This document shows positions 10,141-19,620 of a stretch of DNA of 64,000 nucleotides, piece by piece. A program made the translations under genes and the position numbers. Numbering within the stretch: the first letter of the stretch is position 1; every line of letters begins with the position of its first letter. Under the pieces are notes generated by a model that worked only from the letters and a program-made list of their open reading frames with translations, made no database searches and was not told the origin of the DNA. Origin of the DNA: Natronoarchaeum mannanilyticum (GTDB taxonomy: Archaea > Halobacteriota > Halobacteria > Halobacteriales > Natronoarchaeaceae); assembly GCF_039522665.1 (NCBI RefSeq), contig NZ_BAAADV010000008.1, positions 226,909-290,908 of the forward strand, given 5' to 3'.

Positions 10141-10544
10141 ACTGTGATTTCAAGGGACGCTTAGCTGGGCCCCGAATCCGTTTATCTGCTCAATTTGCAG
10201 TTCGGTTCTTGGAGTGATGATTGAACGATCATCTCCTCCAGTTGCTGCTCCATCTAGACCGCTTCGAGACGCTATTGTGATCGATCTTTGTAACCACTGC
10301 AGTACGCAGGAGTCTAAATGAGTTCGTTGCGGTTCCCTGTTGGAGGACTTTTGAACTGATCGGCTGATTTTCACTCTAGTCTTTATATCCTGTATCATTC
10401 GGCAACTCGTTAGATGGTTTTGAGACAGCAAGTATGCTGACCACCAGTATCATATATGCCTTCTGTTCGATATTTTGTCCCTGAATACTAGTATCGAGGA
10501 ATATGTAATTATCGTCCCTCGTATTTCTGAAGCCCCTTCGTGAC
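10141..10544. other. Intergenic region upstream of the conjugation-like operon
   Basis: About 400 bases with no convincing coding frame. Base composition is lower in GC than the operon. It should contain the operon promoter on the minus strand, but I could not place a TATA box with confidence. Confidence 0.4.
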
Positions 10545-10913
10545 ATGACTAATCGGCGACAACGCGAACAGAAACTCGAAAGCGAACTCTAGTACATACT
10601 GGGCAGGCCTCCGATGCGTTCTACACGCTCGATTACGAGTTCCGGTTTATGCACGTCAACAATCGTGCCGAAGAGTTCATCCAGCATACTGAAGCGGAGT
10701 TACTCGGGAGAACCATAGGAAGTACTCTCTAGTGTCGCCAAGAACGATGGGGTCCGGGACGCCTTCCAGACGGCGATGAACTCTAGGGAAGCGACGCCTC
10801 TCGAATTCTACGACGAGACGCTCGGATTCTGGGCCAAGGTAAATCTCTATCCCTCCGAGACTGGTCTCTCTACGTTGATCCTGACAGCCAACTCATCGAC
10901 AGCGACCTGCGAC
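10545..10913 (+). pseudogene. Decayed PAS-domain sensor gene fragment
   Basis: An ATG at 10545 opens a frame that stops after 15 codons (TAG at 10590). In a shifted frame, 10611-10730 encodes SDAFYTLDYEFRFMHVNNRA and then an EELLG-type helix, ending at TAG. In another segment, 10741-10900 encodes DAFQTAMNSREATPLEFYD followed by WAKVNLYPSETGLS. Together these match the start and end of the PAS domain common in haloarchaeal signalling proteins. At least two stops and one frame change break it. The rest of the gene is absent, so it is a relic. Confidence 0.75.
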
Positions 10914-11098
10914 GGCTATGCCGTTAGTAGATCCGTCAGACTGTCGGCCAGACGGTGAATCCACTACCAGACCGCTCCGTGCAAGCGATCAATGCCGAGG
11001 GGCCGTAACATGGCGGGTGTTTCCCTGATCGATAAGCCGATAGAGGTGAGTGGACGCTGAACGCCCTGACGGGCGTCGGCGTCCGCTCACGGTCATGT

Positions 11099-11735
11099 TT
11101 AGTTTGTAGCATTGTGCCAGACAGCAAAGGCTTGGAGCCATGAATCTGCTGTTGATGGTTTTGGGTGACTAAAAGAGTTTAAAAACGAAGAGGTACATCG
11201 TTTTATCTGACGAAAGATACGTTCAGCAGCGTTCTGATTTCCATGTTTTTCGTATCGAAATCCGAGCGCAGATCGAGGGAGTGCAGTCTGGAGATGCTTT
11301 GTACCATCGACGAGAAACACGGCATCGAGGTCAGGTTTCTTAGTGAGTTTCTGTGAAAATTGTTCTGTCAACGCGGTTGTAGTCGTCGAATACAGACGGA
11401 TATAGAGGGCTTTGTTCATTTCCGGATCGTCAATAGTGTACACGCCAATAACGATAACTGTCTCGTCAAGCGTAACGTGATTCGGCTTCTTATTTTCTGC
11501 CGGCTGTAGATCGTACTTATAAACCTAATCGTGGACTGCCTTGTGACTCCGTTTGACACCTATTCCCCCAAAATAATCTAATAGTATCCGAAAGCGAGGG
11601 ACCTGCAATATGGAGCCGGATACTTAGCTCCATCAGCTGACGTGGTGTCAGCTCTTGCTCCACGAAACTCAGATCGATCCGGTCGCTACATTCACTGAGG
11701 CGGCGGATTTTTAGCACAGAGAACCACAAAATCAT
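11099..11735 (-). pseudogene. Dead IS6-type (ISH) transposase
   Basis: On the minus strand, 11735-11550 encodes the N-terminal region (LSFVEQELTPRQLMELSIRL, then GPSLSDTIRLF). The frame is then lost. From about 11520 to 11099 it resumes with NHVTLDETVI (first catalytic Asp), VFLVDGTKHL (second Asp) and ERIFRQIKRC (Glu), ending in WLQAFAVWHN. This is the DDE order of haloarchaeal IS6-family transposases. The frame break near 11525-11560 means no full-length protein can be made. I could not find convincing terminal inverted repeats. A second relic of the same type lies at 42555-43252. Confidence 0.8.
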
Positions 11736-12061
11736 ACTTCCTTACTTTTCACACTTAATGAAGCAGCACCCCGCTCACGCTGCCAATACCTCAAGATCAT
11801 CTGTTGCAAAATTCTCTCTTCAGACCGCTGAGGGGCATAAACCCCTAGCTCTTCGGTCTGTCCATTCCATATATAGTGATCCTGCAGACATCAGTGTATG
11901 AGAAGAAACGTCCAATGTTCGAATGAAGAGGATACAACAGACCCCTGAGATTATCCTCGCGCAGTTCAAGGGAGAACTGCTACTACCGGCAGAAATAGTC
12001 TGGAGGACCACTCACGAAGTTCTGCTACTGAGATATTATTGCATCTCTGATGGGGGAAGGA
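11736..12061. other. Intergenic region, no gene seen
   Basis: About 325 AT-rich bases between the transposase relic and the lipoprotein gene. One open frame of 63 codons (11820-12011, minus) has no recognisable content and is probably chance. It may include eroded IS or flanking relic DNA. Confidence 0.35.
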
Positions 12062-12520
12062 CTAGCTAGCAAGTTCTTTACTTCCGTTTTCATAATAGAC
12101 ACGATAATAGAACCCCTCCCATCTGAGATACACAGAACCTTCATCATTCCGCTGCTTAATCCGACTTTCGAGTAAACTGATCTCTGGACGCCTATTCGGA
12201 TGCACACACTTCTCAAGATTAGTCGCTGACTCGACGAGCTGCTTCTCGTTGGTGGAGAGATTGCTGTACTGGATCGGATTGGTCGAATCTTCATCAACGT
12301 CTGACTTAAGTACTGAATCAAGTCTTAAACGAATGTCTGAAGAACATTTGCTCTCCGTGATAGAATCCGACTTTGACTCCTCTCTTGATGAACGCTGCTG
12401 ATCTTTAGTCTGCTTTGACAGACCTGGTACACCGTTATCTGCTAGGTCTGTACAGCCACCGGTGGAGAGAAGTCCTATAAAGAAGACGCTCTGGAGTACT
12501 GACCGACGAGAGGATGACAT
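12062..12520 (-). CDS. Small Tat lipoprotein, haloarchaeal hypothetical
   Basis: The protein has 152 residues. It begins with a twin-arginine signal (SRRSVLQS) and a lipobox ending in TGGC, so it should be lipid-anchored outside the cell. The mature domain after a Ser/Lys/Glu-rich linker contains YSNLSTNEKQLVESA and ends in VYLRWEGFYYRVYYE. This pattern recurs in small haloarchaeal lipoproteins of unknown function. It is divergent to the histidine kinase at 12936. Both promoters carry the same TTAGATATC element at a similar distance from the start codon, so they may be co-regulated. Function is unknown. Confidence 0.6.
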   Translation of the reverse strand: MSSSRRSVLQSVFFIGLLSTGGCTDLADNGVPGLSKQTKDQQRSSREESKSDSITESKCSSDIRLRLDSVLKSDVDEDSTNPIQYSNLSTNEKQLVESATNLEKCVHPNRRPEISLLESRIKQRNDEGSVYLRWEGFYYRVYYENGSKELAS

Positions 12521-12531
12521 ATTAATAGATG

Positions 12532-12546
12532 TTGGATATCTAACTA
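12532..12546 (-). promoter_or_regulatory. Promoter element shared with the kinase gene
   Basis: Read on the minus strand, TTAGATATCCAA lies about 12-26 bases upstream of the lipoprotein start. The same sequence with one change (TTAGATATCTAA) lies at 12906-12920 ahead of the kinase gene, in the same orientation relative to its gene. It could be a TATA-type core, a regulator site, or both overlapping. Confidence 0.4.
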
Positions 12547-12905
12547 TAGTTCTTGTGATCTCTTGGCCATAATTGTGAAATAATATTTCCTCATGAGCAG
12601 CTACGAGTGGCGGGCACCCACCCGCCCACAGGAGATTTCCCGTGTATTACCCTCGAATAGGCCAATGGATTGACCAGCGGCAGTATCAAACTACCGCGAA
12701 TAGATAGTTCATGGTCGGGTATAAAAAACCTTGCCATTCCCTCAATTATGGAAATACCTCAGCGTATCTACCACCATGTTGGTTTGATCCTGATGAAAAT
12801 TGATCATTGCTACCGCCAATAGGTGGTTATCCTTATTTCAAAAGTGTAATTGGTCGGCATCGCCATTATATTCAGGAATATACTCACGATACTGAAGAGA
12901 AGCTA
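12547..12905. other. Divergent intergenic region with a GC-rich hairpin
   Basis: AT-rich DNA between divergent genes with no coding frame. It contains one GC-rich stem, GGCGGG-CACCCA-CCCGCC at 12609-12626 (six perfect pairs), which stands out against the AT-rich surroundings. Its role is unknown; it could be a weak terminator or a structured leader. Confidence 0.35.
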
Positions 12906-12920
12906 TTAGATATCTAATTA
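12906..12920 (+). promoter_or_regulatory. Palindromic promoter element of the kinase gene
   Basis: Positions 12905-12918 read ATTAGATATCTAAT, a perfect 14-base palindrome, 18-31 bases before the ATG at 12936. It matches the element in front of the divergent lipoprotein gene in 12 of 15 positions. In a leaderless haloarchaeal gene this is where the TATA box would be. Confidence 0.45.
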
Positions 12921-12935
12921 CCGAGTCAACTACCA

Positions 12936-14915
12936 ATGAACGTCATACTCCAACAACCAGCAACTGTACTCGTGGTCTCGACGAATACCAACTACGTCAA
13001 CCAGATCAGAGAGGCGCTCTCCAAGAGTACTACCGGGAAAGTAGTTCATGAATCCTCAGCTGATGAGGCGCTTACTTTCATCACCGACGAGGAGTCGGTC
13101 GGTTGCGTCATCGCTGACGAAACAGTGGCCGACATTACGTCATTTCGAGCCGCGCTAGCTGATACTGATAGATACCTTCCCTTCATTTTCTGTTCGTCAA
13201 CCTCTAAAGAGAATCTGATGCGGGAATTGACACGAAATGGACCGACTACGATCCTTTCAACACTATCCAACGACAAGTCGCTTCGCGAGATCGTTGATGA
13301 GTCGCTCACTACGTACCACAAGGATCGAATTACCGCTGAAGAGAGCGATATGCTTCAGACGATGATGTCGGAGATGAATGTGCCAATTTTTGTCAAGGAC
13401 TCAGAGGGCCGTCATCTCCGAATGACGAACGTACCTGGTGGGGTCGACGAAGACGTTGTGATTGGCAAAACGGACCTTGAAGTGTACAGCTATGACTATG
13501 AAGCGGCTGAAGAGTTCTATGCAGACGATATGCGCGTCATCAACGACGATATCGCAATTCGGCAAAAAGACGAGTCATCGGGTCCTCAGGGAAGCAAACA
13601 CTATGCTAGAGCCAGCAAAGTTCCCTGGCCCGACAAGGATGGTTCGAACAAAGGATTACTCGGGATTTCGGTTGACATTACTGACCTAAAGAAGAGGGCC
13701 AAACGAGCCGACCAATTGGAAGATCGCCTCGAACAATTTGCGAGCTATGTCAGTCACGATCTCCAGAACCCGCTCAACGTTGCTAGCGGTTACACCCAGA
13801 TTGCGAAGGAAGGCGATACGGAGGCGCTTGATACTGTAGAGGAGGCGCTTAACCGTATCGAAGAGATGCTCAATGATTTGGACTACCTCGCACGGCAGCC
13901 ACCAGAAAACGGGGGGGCGGAATCAGTAGAAATTCCGATCATTATCAGACGGATCTGTTCGTTCATCTCGACCCGTGAGGCCGAGATTGAGATTGAGATG
14001 CCTGAGACAGCGAGAGCTCAGACTTCCGTCGAGGAACTGCGACCGCTTCTTGAGAATTTAATTCGCAACGCCATAGTTCACGGTGGGGATCAGGTCACTG
14101 TGCGAGTCGGTACACTTGACGACGGATTCTACGTTTCCGATGATGGTGTAGGAATTCCACCTAGTAAGCGGAAGAAGGTCCTCCAACGTGGCTATACGAC
14201 TGCCGAAGACGGGTCCGGTACTGGGTTAGCAATTGTCTCAGAGATCGTAGAGCGAAATGGCTGGACGCTGAACATTACTGAGAGTGAAGAGGGAGGTGCT
14301 CGCTTCGAGATTCACGACGCACTCGTAGTTCCTGATCCCGTCATCCAGTACACTCCTGGCGAGTCCATTGAACTTGACGAGTTCACATCCGTGCCAGATG
14401 CCGAGATCACAGGTGGTATCGAACGAGACGGATCAAATTGGACTCTGACGAGTGGTAGAGACATCGAGCAGCAAGGCCGAGGCTTCTCATTTGCGTACAC
14501 AGAGGTTTCTGGCCCAGTACGGATACAAGCGAGAATTCAGTCAGTTGAGCACGTTAATGACTTCAGTAACGCTGGTCTCATGATAAGAGGCGGACTCAAG
14601 ATGGACGACTCATTCGGCTTCGTGGGCCACACTGTCGGTCAAGGGGTTGAATTACTCTACCGTCACAACCCTGACAACGAACCATATCAAACCTTCCTCA
14701 ATCACGAACAGCCGTATCAGTGGTTCCGGCTGGATAGAATCGGGGAGACGCTTACGTGCTCAGTCTCAGTGAGTGGGGATGACTGGAAACCACTTGACCA
14801 GCGTAGGATCGCTTTTGACGATCCAGTATTTGTGGGAATCATGGTGAATAGCGTCGTTCCGGGGGAACCATGCAAAGCAGTGTTCTCCAATGTTGAGGCG
14901 ATTGATCTGAGATAG
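12936..14915 (+). CDS. Hybrid histidine kinase with degenerate receiver, PAS and C-terminal jelly-roll-like domain
   Basis: The protein has 659 residues and no transmembrane segment, so it is cytoplasmic. Residues 8-130 look like a response-regulator receiver, but the acidic pocket is VVSTNTN instead of acidic residues and the usual Lys is missing, so it is probably not phosphorylated normally. A PAS domain follows (about 138-250). The HisKA helix carries the phospho-acceptor in SHDLQNP (His274). The ATPase domain has N-box ENLIRNA, DDGVGIPP and GSGTGLAI (about 345-450). Residues about 470-655 form a beta-rich module with GLMIRGG and FSNVEAI, resembling DUF1349 or concanavalin-like folds, which normally bind sugars outside cells. 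I see no partner response regulator next to it. Confidence 0.85.
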   Translation: MNVILQQPATVLVVSTNTNYVNQIREALSKSTTGKVVHESSADEALTFITDEESVGCVIADETVADITSFRAALADTDRYLPFIFCSSTSKENLMRELTRNGPTTILSTLSNDKSLREIVDESLTTYHKDRITAEESDMLQTMMSEMNVPIFVKDSEGRHLRMTNVPGGVDEDVVIGKTDLEVYSYDYEAAEEFYADDMRVINDDIAIRQKDESSGPQGSKHYARASKVPWPDKDGSNKGLLGISVDITDLKKRAKRADQLEDRLEQFASYVSHDLQNPLNVASGYTQIAKEGDTEALDTVEEALNRIEEMLNDLDYLARQPPENGGAESVEIPIIIRRICSFISTREAEIEIEMPETARAQTSVEELRPLLENLIRNAIVHGGDQVTVRVGTLDDGFYVSDDGVGIPPSKRKKVLQRGYTTAEDGSGTGLAIVSEIVERNGWTLNITESEEGGARFEIHDALVVPDPVIQYTPGESIELDEFTSVPDAEITGGIERDGSNWTLTSGRDIEQQGRGFSFAYTEVSGPVRIQARIQSVEHVNDFSNAGLMIRGGLKMDDSFGFVGHTVGQGVELLYRHNPDNEPYQTFLNHEQPYQWFRLDRIGETLTCSVSVSGDDWKPLDQRRIAFDDPVFVGIMVNSVVPGEPCKAVFSNVEAIDLR

Positions 14916-14980
14916 TAAACTAATATATCTCAGGGATGTGGTATAATTGCAGATTCCGTCCACTGGCATAAACTCTGCTC

Positions 14981-15244
14981 TTACGAGTCCTTGCAGCCAA
15001 TTTTCTCGATGTAAATTTCCGAGTTTTCCATCTTTATCGCCAGACGGAGATCACAGACCGTAAACGATATTTTGATACTAGTTGAAGAGGAGAGAATAAC
15101 TCTTTCGAGCGCCTCAACATCGATCTCGTCGTAAAGCTGGTACTCCTCGCTTTTAACACCATGTGCTTCCAAAGCCTCTAATATAATAATAAGCAGGCTC
15201 TCAGAAGTATCTATACGGTCTGTCGAGAAGGTTGACACCGTCAT
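14981..15244 (-). CDS. HalOD1 output-domain protein
   Basis: The protein has 87 residues. The layout is a helix starting with an SLLIIILEALEAHG-like stretch, then YDEIDVEALERVI, then a beta hairpin (IKISFTVCDLRLAIKMENSE). This is the HalOD1 pattern, a small domain of unknown biochemical role found alone or attached to haloarchaeal signalling proteins. It lies between a histidine kinase and a chemotaxis transducer, convergent to the kinase gene, so a signalling role fits. The start ATG at 15244 is the only good one. Confidence 0.75.
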   Translation of the reverse strand: MTVSTFSTDRIDTSESLLIIILEALEAHGVKSEEYQLYDEIDVEALERVILSSSTSIKISFTVCDLRLAIKMENSEIYIEKIGCKDS

Positions 15245-15343
15245 TGTACACTATGATATCCCACGTATATACTTAAGTCGATCCATATCTGGGACCTGAT
15301 TTTTGTATACTTAATTATGTGAGCGCATTTCACTTAGGCATAC

Positions 15344-15360
15344 GTACTGCATTGCAGTAC
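15344..15360. promoter_or_regulatory. Perfect 17-base palindrome upstream of transducer gene
   Basis: The sequence GTACTGCA-T-TGCAGTAC is a perfect inverted repeat in the 266-base region between the divergent HalOD1 gene (start 15244) and the transducer gene (start 15511). It lies about 100 bases from the HalOD1 start and 150 from the transducer start. This is a plausible operator for a dimeric regulator; the regulator is unknown. Confidence 0.4.
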
Positions 15361-15510
15361 CACTAATATCCATAACCTTGGCGACTGGGTTTAAGAGATG
15401 GCCCCAGTAAAGGAACGGTGGTACTTGGAGTCTCGTTCGAACAGCAGTTACACTATACTATCATGTAGATTTATGTATTGTGGACATAGTGATCATTCTG
15501 AAGAGAACGT

Positions 15511-17979
15511 ATGACAGCAGATAGTCCGCCCAGCGACACGAAAAGCGGTAGCTCTACTCAGAGCTCAGGGATTGCAGCCAGAATTGTTCCGGATTTCATA
15601 CGGAAACGGTACGTGCTGAAATTCGCCGTAGCGTTCGCATTTGTCATGCTCATAATTGGATGCGTCGGCGCTATCGGATACAGCCAAACGCAGGGAACCG
15701 TTGAGCAGAATACCGAAAACCAACTCACCTCAACCGCGAAACTCCAAGCCGACTCAATGGGTGAGTGGGTTGAAGGGATGCGTCGTCAAACCATTCTCTT
15801 GTCGGAAGGAGAGGCGGTTCAGGATGGCAACGCTGAATCGATCGACGCATATGTTTCGACAAAGAAAAGTTCTGTATCTTTGGAGATGAAAAATATACAC
15901 TACGTCGACGCCAGCGATGGCTCCGTAGTGGCCAGTACACGCGAGGGATATGATGGTAGAGAGTTATCGAATGTTTCGGCGCCGTGGGGTCAACAATCAT
16001 TTTACGACCAATTATCAAGGCACAGCTCGGTAGCGATCACAAATTCGTCATACTACTCTGGCGCGTTTAGCGGTCGTGTCATCGCATTCGCCAGTCCAGT
16101 CCGTAGTCAAGAAGACGGGTACATCGTTACGGTGGGACGAGCAGAACAGCGTGTCCAGGGGCTTTACCAGCCGATTGAGGGCGGAGAGACGGTGATCATC
16201 AACGGTAATAACGAACAGGTTCTCAGTAATGGATCTGCAGATCAGGCATACACATCTGTCGAATCAGATGGTGACGAAACAACCGCTCAATTCGAACGAC
16301 GTAACGACGAGGTCATTGCATACACCGAGGTGCCTGGAACTGACTGGACCGTAATCACGAGTACACCAACATCTCAGGCCTTCGCCGTTCGAAACGAAGT
16401 GGGCCTGAACATACTCGCGATGCTCGCGGTGGCGCTGCTCGGGTTAGCACTAACTGGCGTTGTCCTGGGTCGGCACACTGTAGTTCCGATTCAGCGACTA
16501 CAGCGAAAAACGGCAGAGATGGAGAACGGGAACCTCGATATCGATCTTGCAACAGACAGAGACGACGAAATCGGCCATCTATTTGCAGGGTTCAAGAATA
16601 TGCGCGATGCGTTGCGAGAGCAAATCAGTGAGGCCCGTAAGGCTCGCGAGGATGCCGAAGCAGCACGAGCCGAAACGGAACAGATGAATGAACATCTCGA
16701 AACGAAAGCTAACGAGTATCGCTCCATCATGGATGACGCTGCAGCCGGAGATCTGACCGTGCGGATGGACCCAGAGAGCAAGAACGATGCGATGAGCCAG
16801 ATCGGTCGCACGTTCAACGAGATGCTCGGCGAGATTGAAGCCACCACCGAACAGCTCAAGAACTTTGCCGGGGAGGTCGCAACAGCCTCCGAGCAGGTAA
16901 CTGCCTCCAGCGAGGAGGTCCGGTCGGCCAGCGAGCAGGTGACCGAGTCGATCCAAGAAATCTCGGACGGCGCAGAGCGCCAGAACGATTCACTCCTGAC
17001 GGTATCCAGTGAGATGGACGGGCTCTCGACGACGACCGAACAGATCGCCGCCTCTTCGAACGAAGTCGCTGACCTCGCCGAGCGGACTGCCCAAACGGGA
17101 CAGGAAGGTCGCGAGGCCGCCCAGCAGGCGATCGAGGGGATGAACTCGATTAAGGCCGAGAGCGAAGGTACTGTTACCGAAATCGAACAGCTCCAAGAAG
17201 AGGTCGCCCAGATCGACGAACTCCTAGAGTTCATCACTGAGATGGCTAACCAGACGAACATGCTGGCACTCAACGCCAATATCGAAGCGTCGCGTTCCGC
17301 TAACGGTGAAGACAGCGGATTCGGCGCAGTCGCAGAGGAAGTCAAGGAACTGGCCACTGACACGAAAGACGCTGCTGAGGACATCGAAGCCCGGCTCGAA
17401 CAGATCAAGAACCAGACCGATACCACCACAACGGAGGTGCGCAAGACGTCCAACGAGATTGCCGAACATACAGACTCGGTACTCGAAGCAGCAGACGCAC
17501 TTGAGGAGATTGCTGGTTACGCTCAGGAGACCAATACCGGCGTTCAGGAAATTAGCGCAGCAACCCAACAGCAAGCTGCTGCCACTCAACAAGTCGTGGC
17601 GATGGTTGACGAAGCCGCGACGATCAGCGAAGAGACCACGACCGAAGCTGAGAACGTCGCCGCCGCCGCTGAAGAACAGACCACGGCACTCACCGAAGTG
17701 TCGCGCTCTGCATCCGACTTGGCTACTCAGGCGTCCCAGCTCTCTGAAGCGCTTGATCGCTTCGATACCGACGCTCACGACAGAAAGCCGTCCCAGCAAC
17801 TCACCTCCAAACAGACAGAGGAGAAGGTAACGCTCAATCGGGACAATACGGAAAATCGTACAGATAGCACTTCCGCTGACGTGGAAGGTGAGACTCGACA
17901 GTCAGCTGAAGAGCACGACGCGTTCTCGTTCGCTGAGTCGCCCACTAAATCGAGGCAATCGGACAAAAAGGAGGACTGA
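15511..17979 (+). CDS. Methyl-accepting chemotaxis transducer (Htr family)
   Basis: The protein has 822 residues. A first transmembrane helix (about 37-57) and a second (about 295-318) enclose an extracellular sensor of about 235 residues that looks like a Cache domain. A HAMP linker follows (HTVVPIQRLQRKTAEMENGN). The C-terminal cytoplasmic coiled coil has the hairpin tip ALNANIEASR followed by FGAVAEEVKELA, where the CheA/CheW complex binds, and many Glu/Gln pairs suited to methylation. It senses an unknown ligand and controls the archaellum motor. Its position beside the polysaccharide locus suggests a sugar or sugar-acid ligand, but nothing in the sequence proves that. Confidence 0.93.
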   Translation: MTADSPPSDTKSGSSTQSSGIAARIVPDFIRKRYVLKFAVAFAFVMLIIGCVGAIGYSQTQGTVEQNTENQLTSTAKLQADSMGEWVEGMRRQTILLSEGEAVQDGNAESIDAYVSTKKSSVSLEMKNIHYVDASDGSVVASTREGYDGRELSNVSAPWGQQSFYDQLSRHSSVAITNSSYYSGAFSGRVIAFASPVRSQEDGYIVTVGRAEQRVQGLYQPIEGGETVIINGNNEQVLSNGSADQAYTSVESDGDETTAQFERRNDEVIAYTEVPGTDWTVITSTPTSQAFAVRNEVGLNILAMLAVALLGLALTGVVLGRHTVVPIQRLQRKTAEMENGNLDIDLATDRDDEIGHLFAGFKNMRDALREQISEARKAREDAEAARAETEQMNEHLETKANEYRSIMDDAAAGDLTVRMDPESKNDAMSQIGRTFNEMLGEIEATTEQLKNFAGEVATASEQVTASSEEVRSASEQVTESIQEISDGAERQNDSLLTVSSEMDGLSTTTEQIAASSNEVADLAERTAQTGQEGREAAQQAIEGMNSIKAESEGTVTEIEQLQEEVAQIDELLEFITEMANQTNMLALNANIEASRSANGEDSGFGAVAEEVKELATDTKDAAEDIEARLEQIKNQTDTTTTEVRKTSNEIAEHTDSVLEAADALEEIAGYAQETNTGVQEISAATQQQAAATQQVVAMVDEAATISEETTTEAENVAAAAEEQTTALTEVSRSASDLATQASQLSEALDRFDTDAHDRKPSQQLTSKQTEEKVTLNRDNTENRTDSTSADVEGETRQSAEEHDAFSFAESPTKSRQSDKKED

Positions 17980-18199
17980 CCTGATAATAACGATCATGAT
18001 GACCTAGGTCCTCTATTCGGTTCTAGACAGTACGGCCTCTGATCGCAGTACTTCACGTAAAATCGTTGTCAGTCGGTGCGAGATCGATTCGTAGCGGAAT
18101 ACGAGGTTCCGCGCGCATCAATGCACTCGTAGCTGGCTGATCCCTATACTGTGGTTCTTTGCCGCCTCGCACTACACTCGATCGAGTATTCGTAACCTT

Positions 18200-19462
18200 C
18201 TACAGCCGTTTTAGGGCCGCTATACACTCGAGAAGCGCCCGACCGTTGTGGTACGCCGCCTTGTAGACTGCTCCTTTACGGCCGACGGGTTCAAGGTTCT
18301 CGTCGACGCCAGAGTGCCACTCGCCGTGTTCGCGGTCAATCTGGTACTCGTCAAGGAAATCCCACGTATCAGCGAAGACATCGAGATACCGGTCATCCCC
18401 GGTGCATTCATAGGTTCGTAGAGCGCTGGTCATACACTCTGCCTGCACCCACCAAGCTTTGACGCGGAAGCTCGCGGGCTCGTCGAAGCCGCCGTAGAAG
18501 TAAAACCCGCCGTGCTCCTCGTCGTACCCATATTCGAGTGAGTAGTCCCACAGCGTCTCGAAGAATTCGCGGTACAAGTCCTGTGAGTGGTCGAGTGCGT
18601 CGGCAGCCTCCATGACGAGCCAGACATTCTCCAGATCGTGTCCGTACGAAACGATCTGGAACTCTTCGTCGTCAAGTTTCGGGGCCCAGTCGGGATCGTA
18701 CTTGTCAGTACAGAAGCCGCGCTTCTTTCGGTAGACCGTGTTGGTGAGAATGTCGAGCAGTTCGTGCAAGCGCTTACGCCCGCGCTCGTTGTCGAAGGCC
18801 TCATAGTACGTGGTGAACGCCTCCATGAGATGGAGGTGTGTGTTCATCAGCTTCAGCGTCGGATCAAGGACGCTGTCGCCCGATTCCTTCGGTGACCAGT
18901 CCGGCTCGATGTTTTCAAGATACGTCTGCCCCTCTGTAATCGGCTTCCAGTCGGGCGTGAAGTACTCGACATACCCCCCGTGATCACCGTCTTTGGCGTG
19001 TTCATCCATCAGATCGACGAGTTTGTGGGCGTAGTCAGCAGCCTTGTCATCACTAGTTGCACGGTAGTACTCGGAGAGGGCATAGAGTCCAAACGACTGA
19101 CCGTACAGGTGTTTGTTGGGTTTGGATGTAGTCCCGTCGCGCCGGACTTCCCACACGAATCCTCCGTTGGTGTCATCCCACATCTCGTTGATCAGAAACG
19201 CGAAGCCGTGATCGGCGATCTCGCGGTACTCCTCGCCGTACCCTTCGCGGGCGAGCCGCGCCGTCAACCAGACCATACGCGCCTGCGTGACGACCTGCTT
19301 ATTTCCGTTACCTGCAAACTCGCCGACCTCGTCGTAACTGGTGATGAACCCACCGTGTTCTTCGTCGATACTGCGGGGGAACCAGAAATCGAGGACGTTG
19401 TCCGTCAGCGTCTTTTCGAGTGACGAAAGATACTCGTCTTTAAGCGTGGCTACATCTGGCAT
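18200..19462 (-). CDS. AGE-family sugar epimerase/isomerase (cellobiose 2-epimerase or mannose isomerase type)
   Basis: I take the start at ATG 19462 (MPDVATLKDEY), giving 420 residues. The frame extends upstream by 35 codons, but that stretch has no family resemblance. The protein fits the (alpha/alpha)6-barrel N-acylglucosamine 2-epimerase superfamily: EEHGGF near the N-terminus, WDDTNGGFVWEV, SYGHDLENVWLVMEA and DREHGEWHSGVD carry the usual catalytic His residues. Cellobiose 2-epimerases share the GHD-E-WL and GEWH blocks, while aldose-ketose isomerases of this family act on mannose. In a mannan locus either activity would move mannose or a mannosyl sugar into another pathway. No signal peptide, so intracellular. 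It is divergent from the Gfo/Idh gene. Confidence 0.85.
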   Translation of the reverse strand: MPDVATLKDEYLSSLEKTLTDNVLDFWFPRSIDEEHGGFITSYDEVGEFAGNGNKQVVTQARMVWLTARLAREGYGEEYREIADHGFAFLINEMWDDTNGGFVWEVRRDGTTSKPNKHLYGQSFGLYALSEYYRATSDDKAADYAHKLVDLMDEHAKDGDHGGYVEYFTPDWKPITEGQTYLENIEPDWSPKESGDSVLDPTLKLMNTHLHLMEAFTTYYEAFDNERGRKRLHELLDILTNTVYRKKRGFCTDKYDPDWAPKLDDEEFQIVSYGHDLENVWLVMEAADALDHSQDLYREFFETLWDYSLEYGYDEEHGGFYFYGGFDEPASFRVKAWWVQAECMTSALRTYECTGDDRYLDVFADTWDFLDEYQIDREHGEWHSGVDENLEPVGRKGAVYKAAYHNGRALLECIAALKRL

Positions 19463-19620
19463 TGCGGATAAACGATTGTCTACGCGATGGATAATATTAC
19501 CGGTAGCGGACGATTCTCGCTGTGAAGATGGTGGCAGGTCAGGCAGGGTTCGCGAGACACGAAACACGGATTCGGAGGGAAATGCATATACGTGGTATGA
19601 TTCAAAAAAGAGTGACGAAC

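Noticed and set aside
16491-17453. Minus-strand frame of 320 Ser-rich codons
   Set aside because: Antisense of the coiled-coil region of the chemotaxis transducer.
19463-19567. N-terminal extension of the AGE-family protein
   Set aside because: The 35 extra residues show no family similarity, while ATG 19462 gives a normal-length protein.
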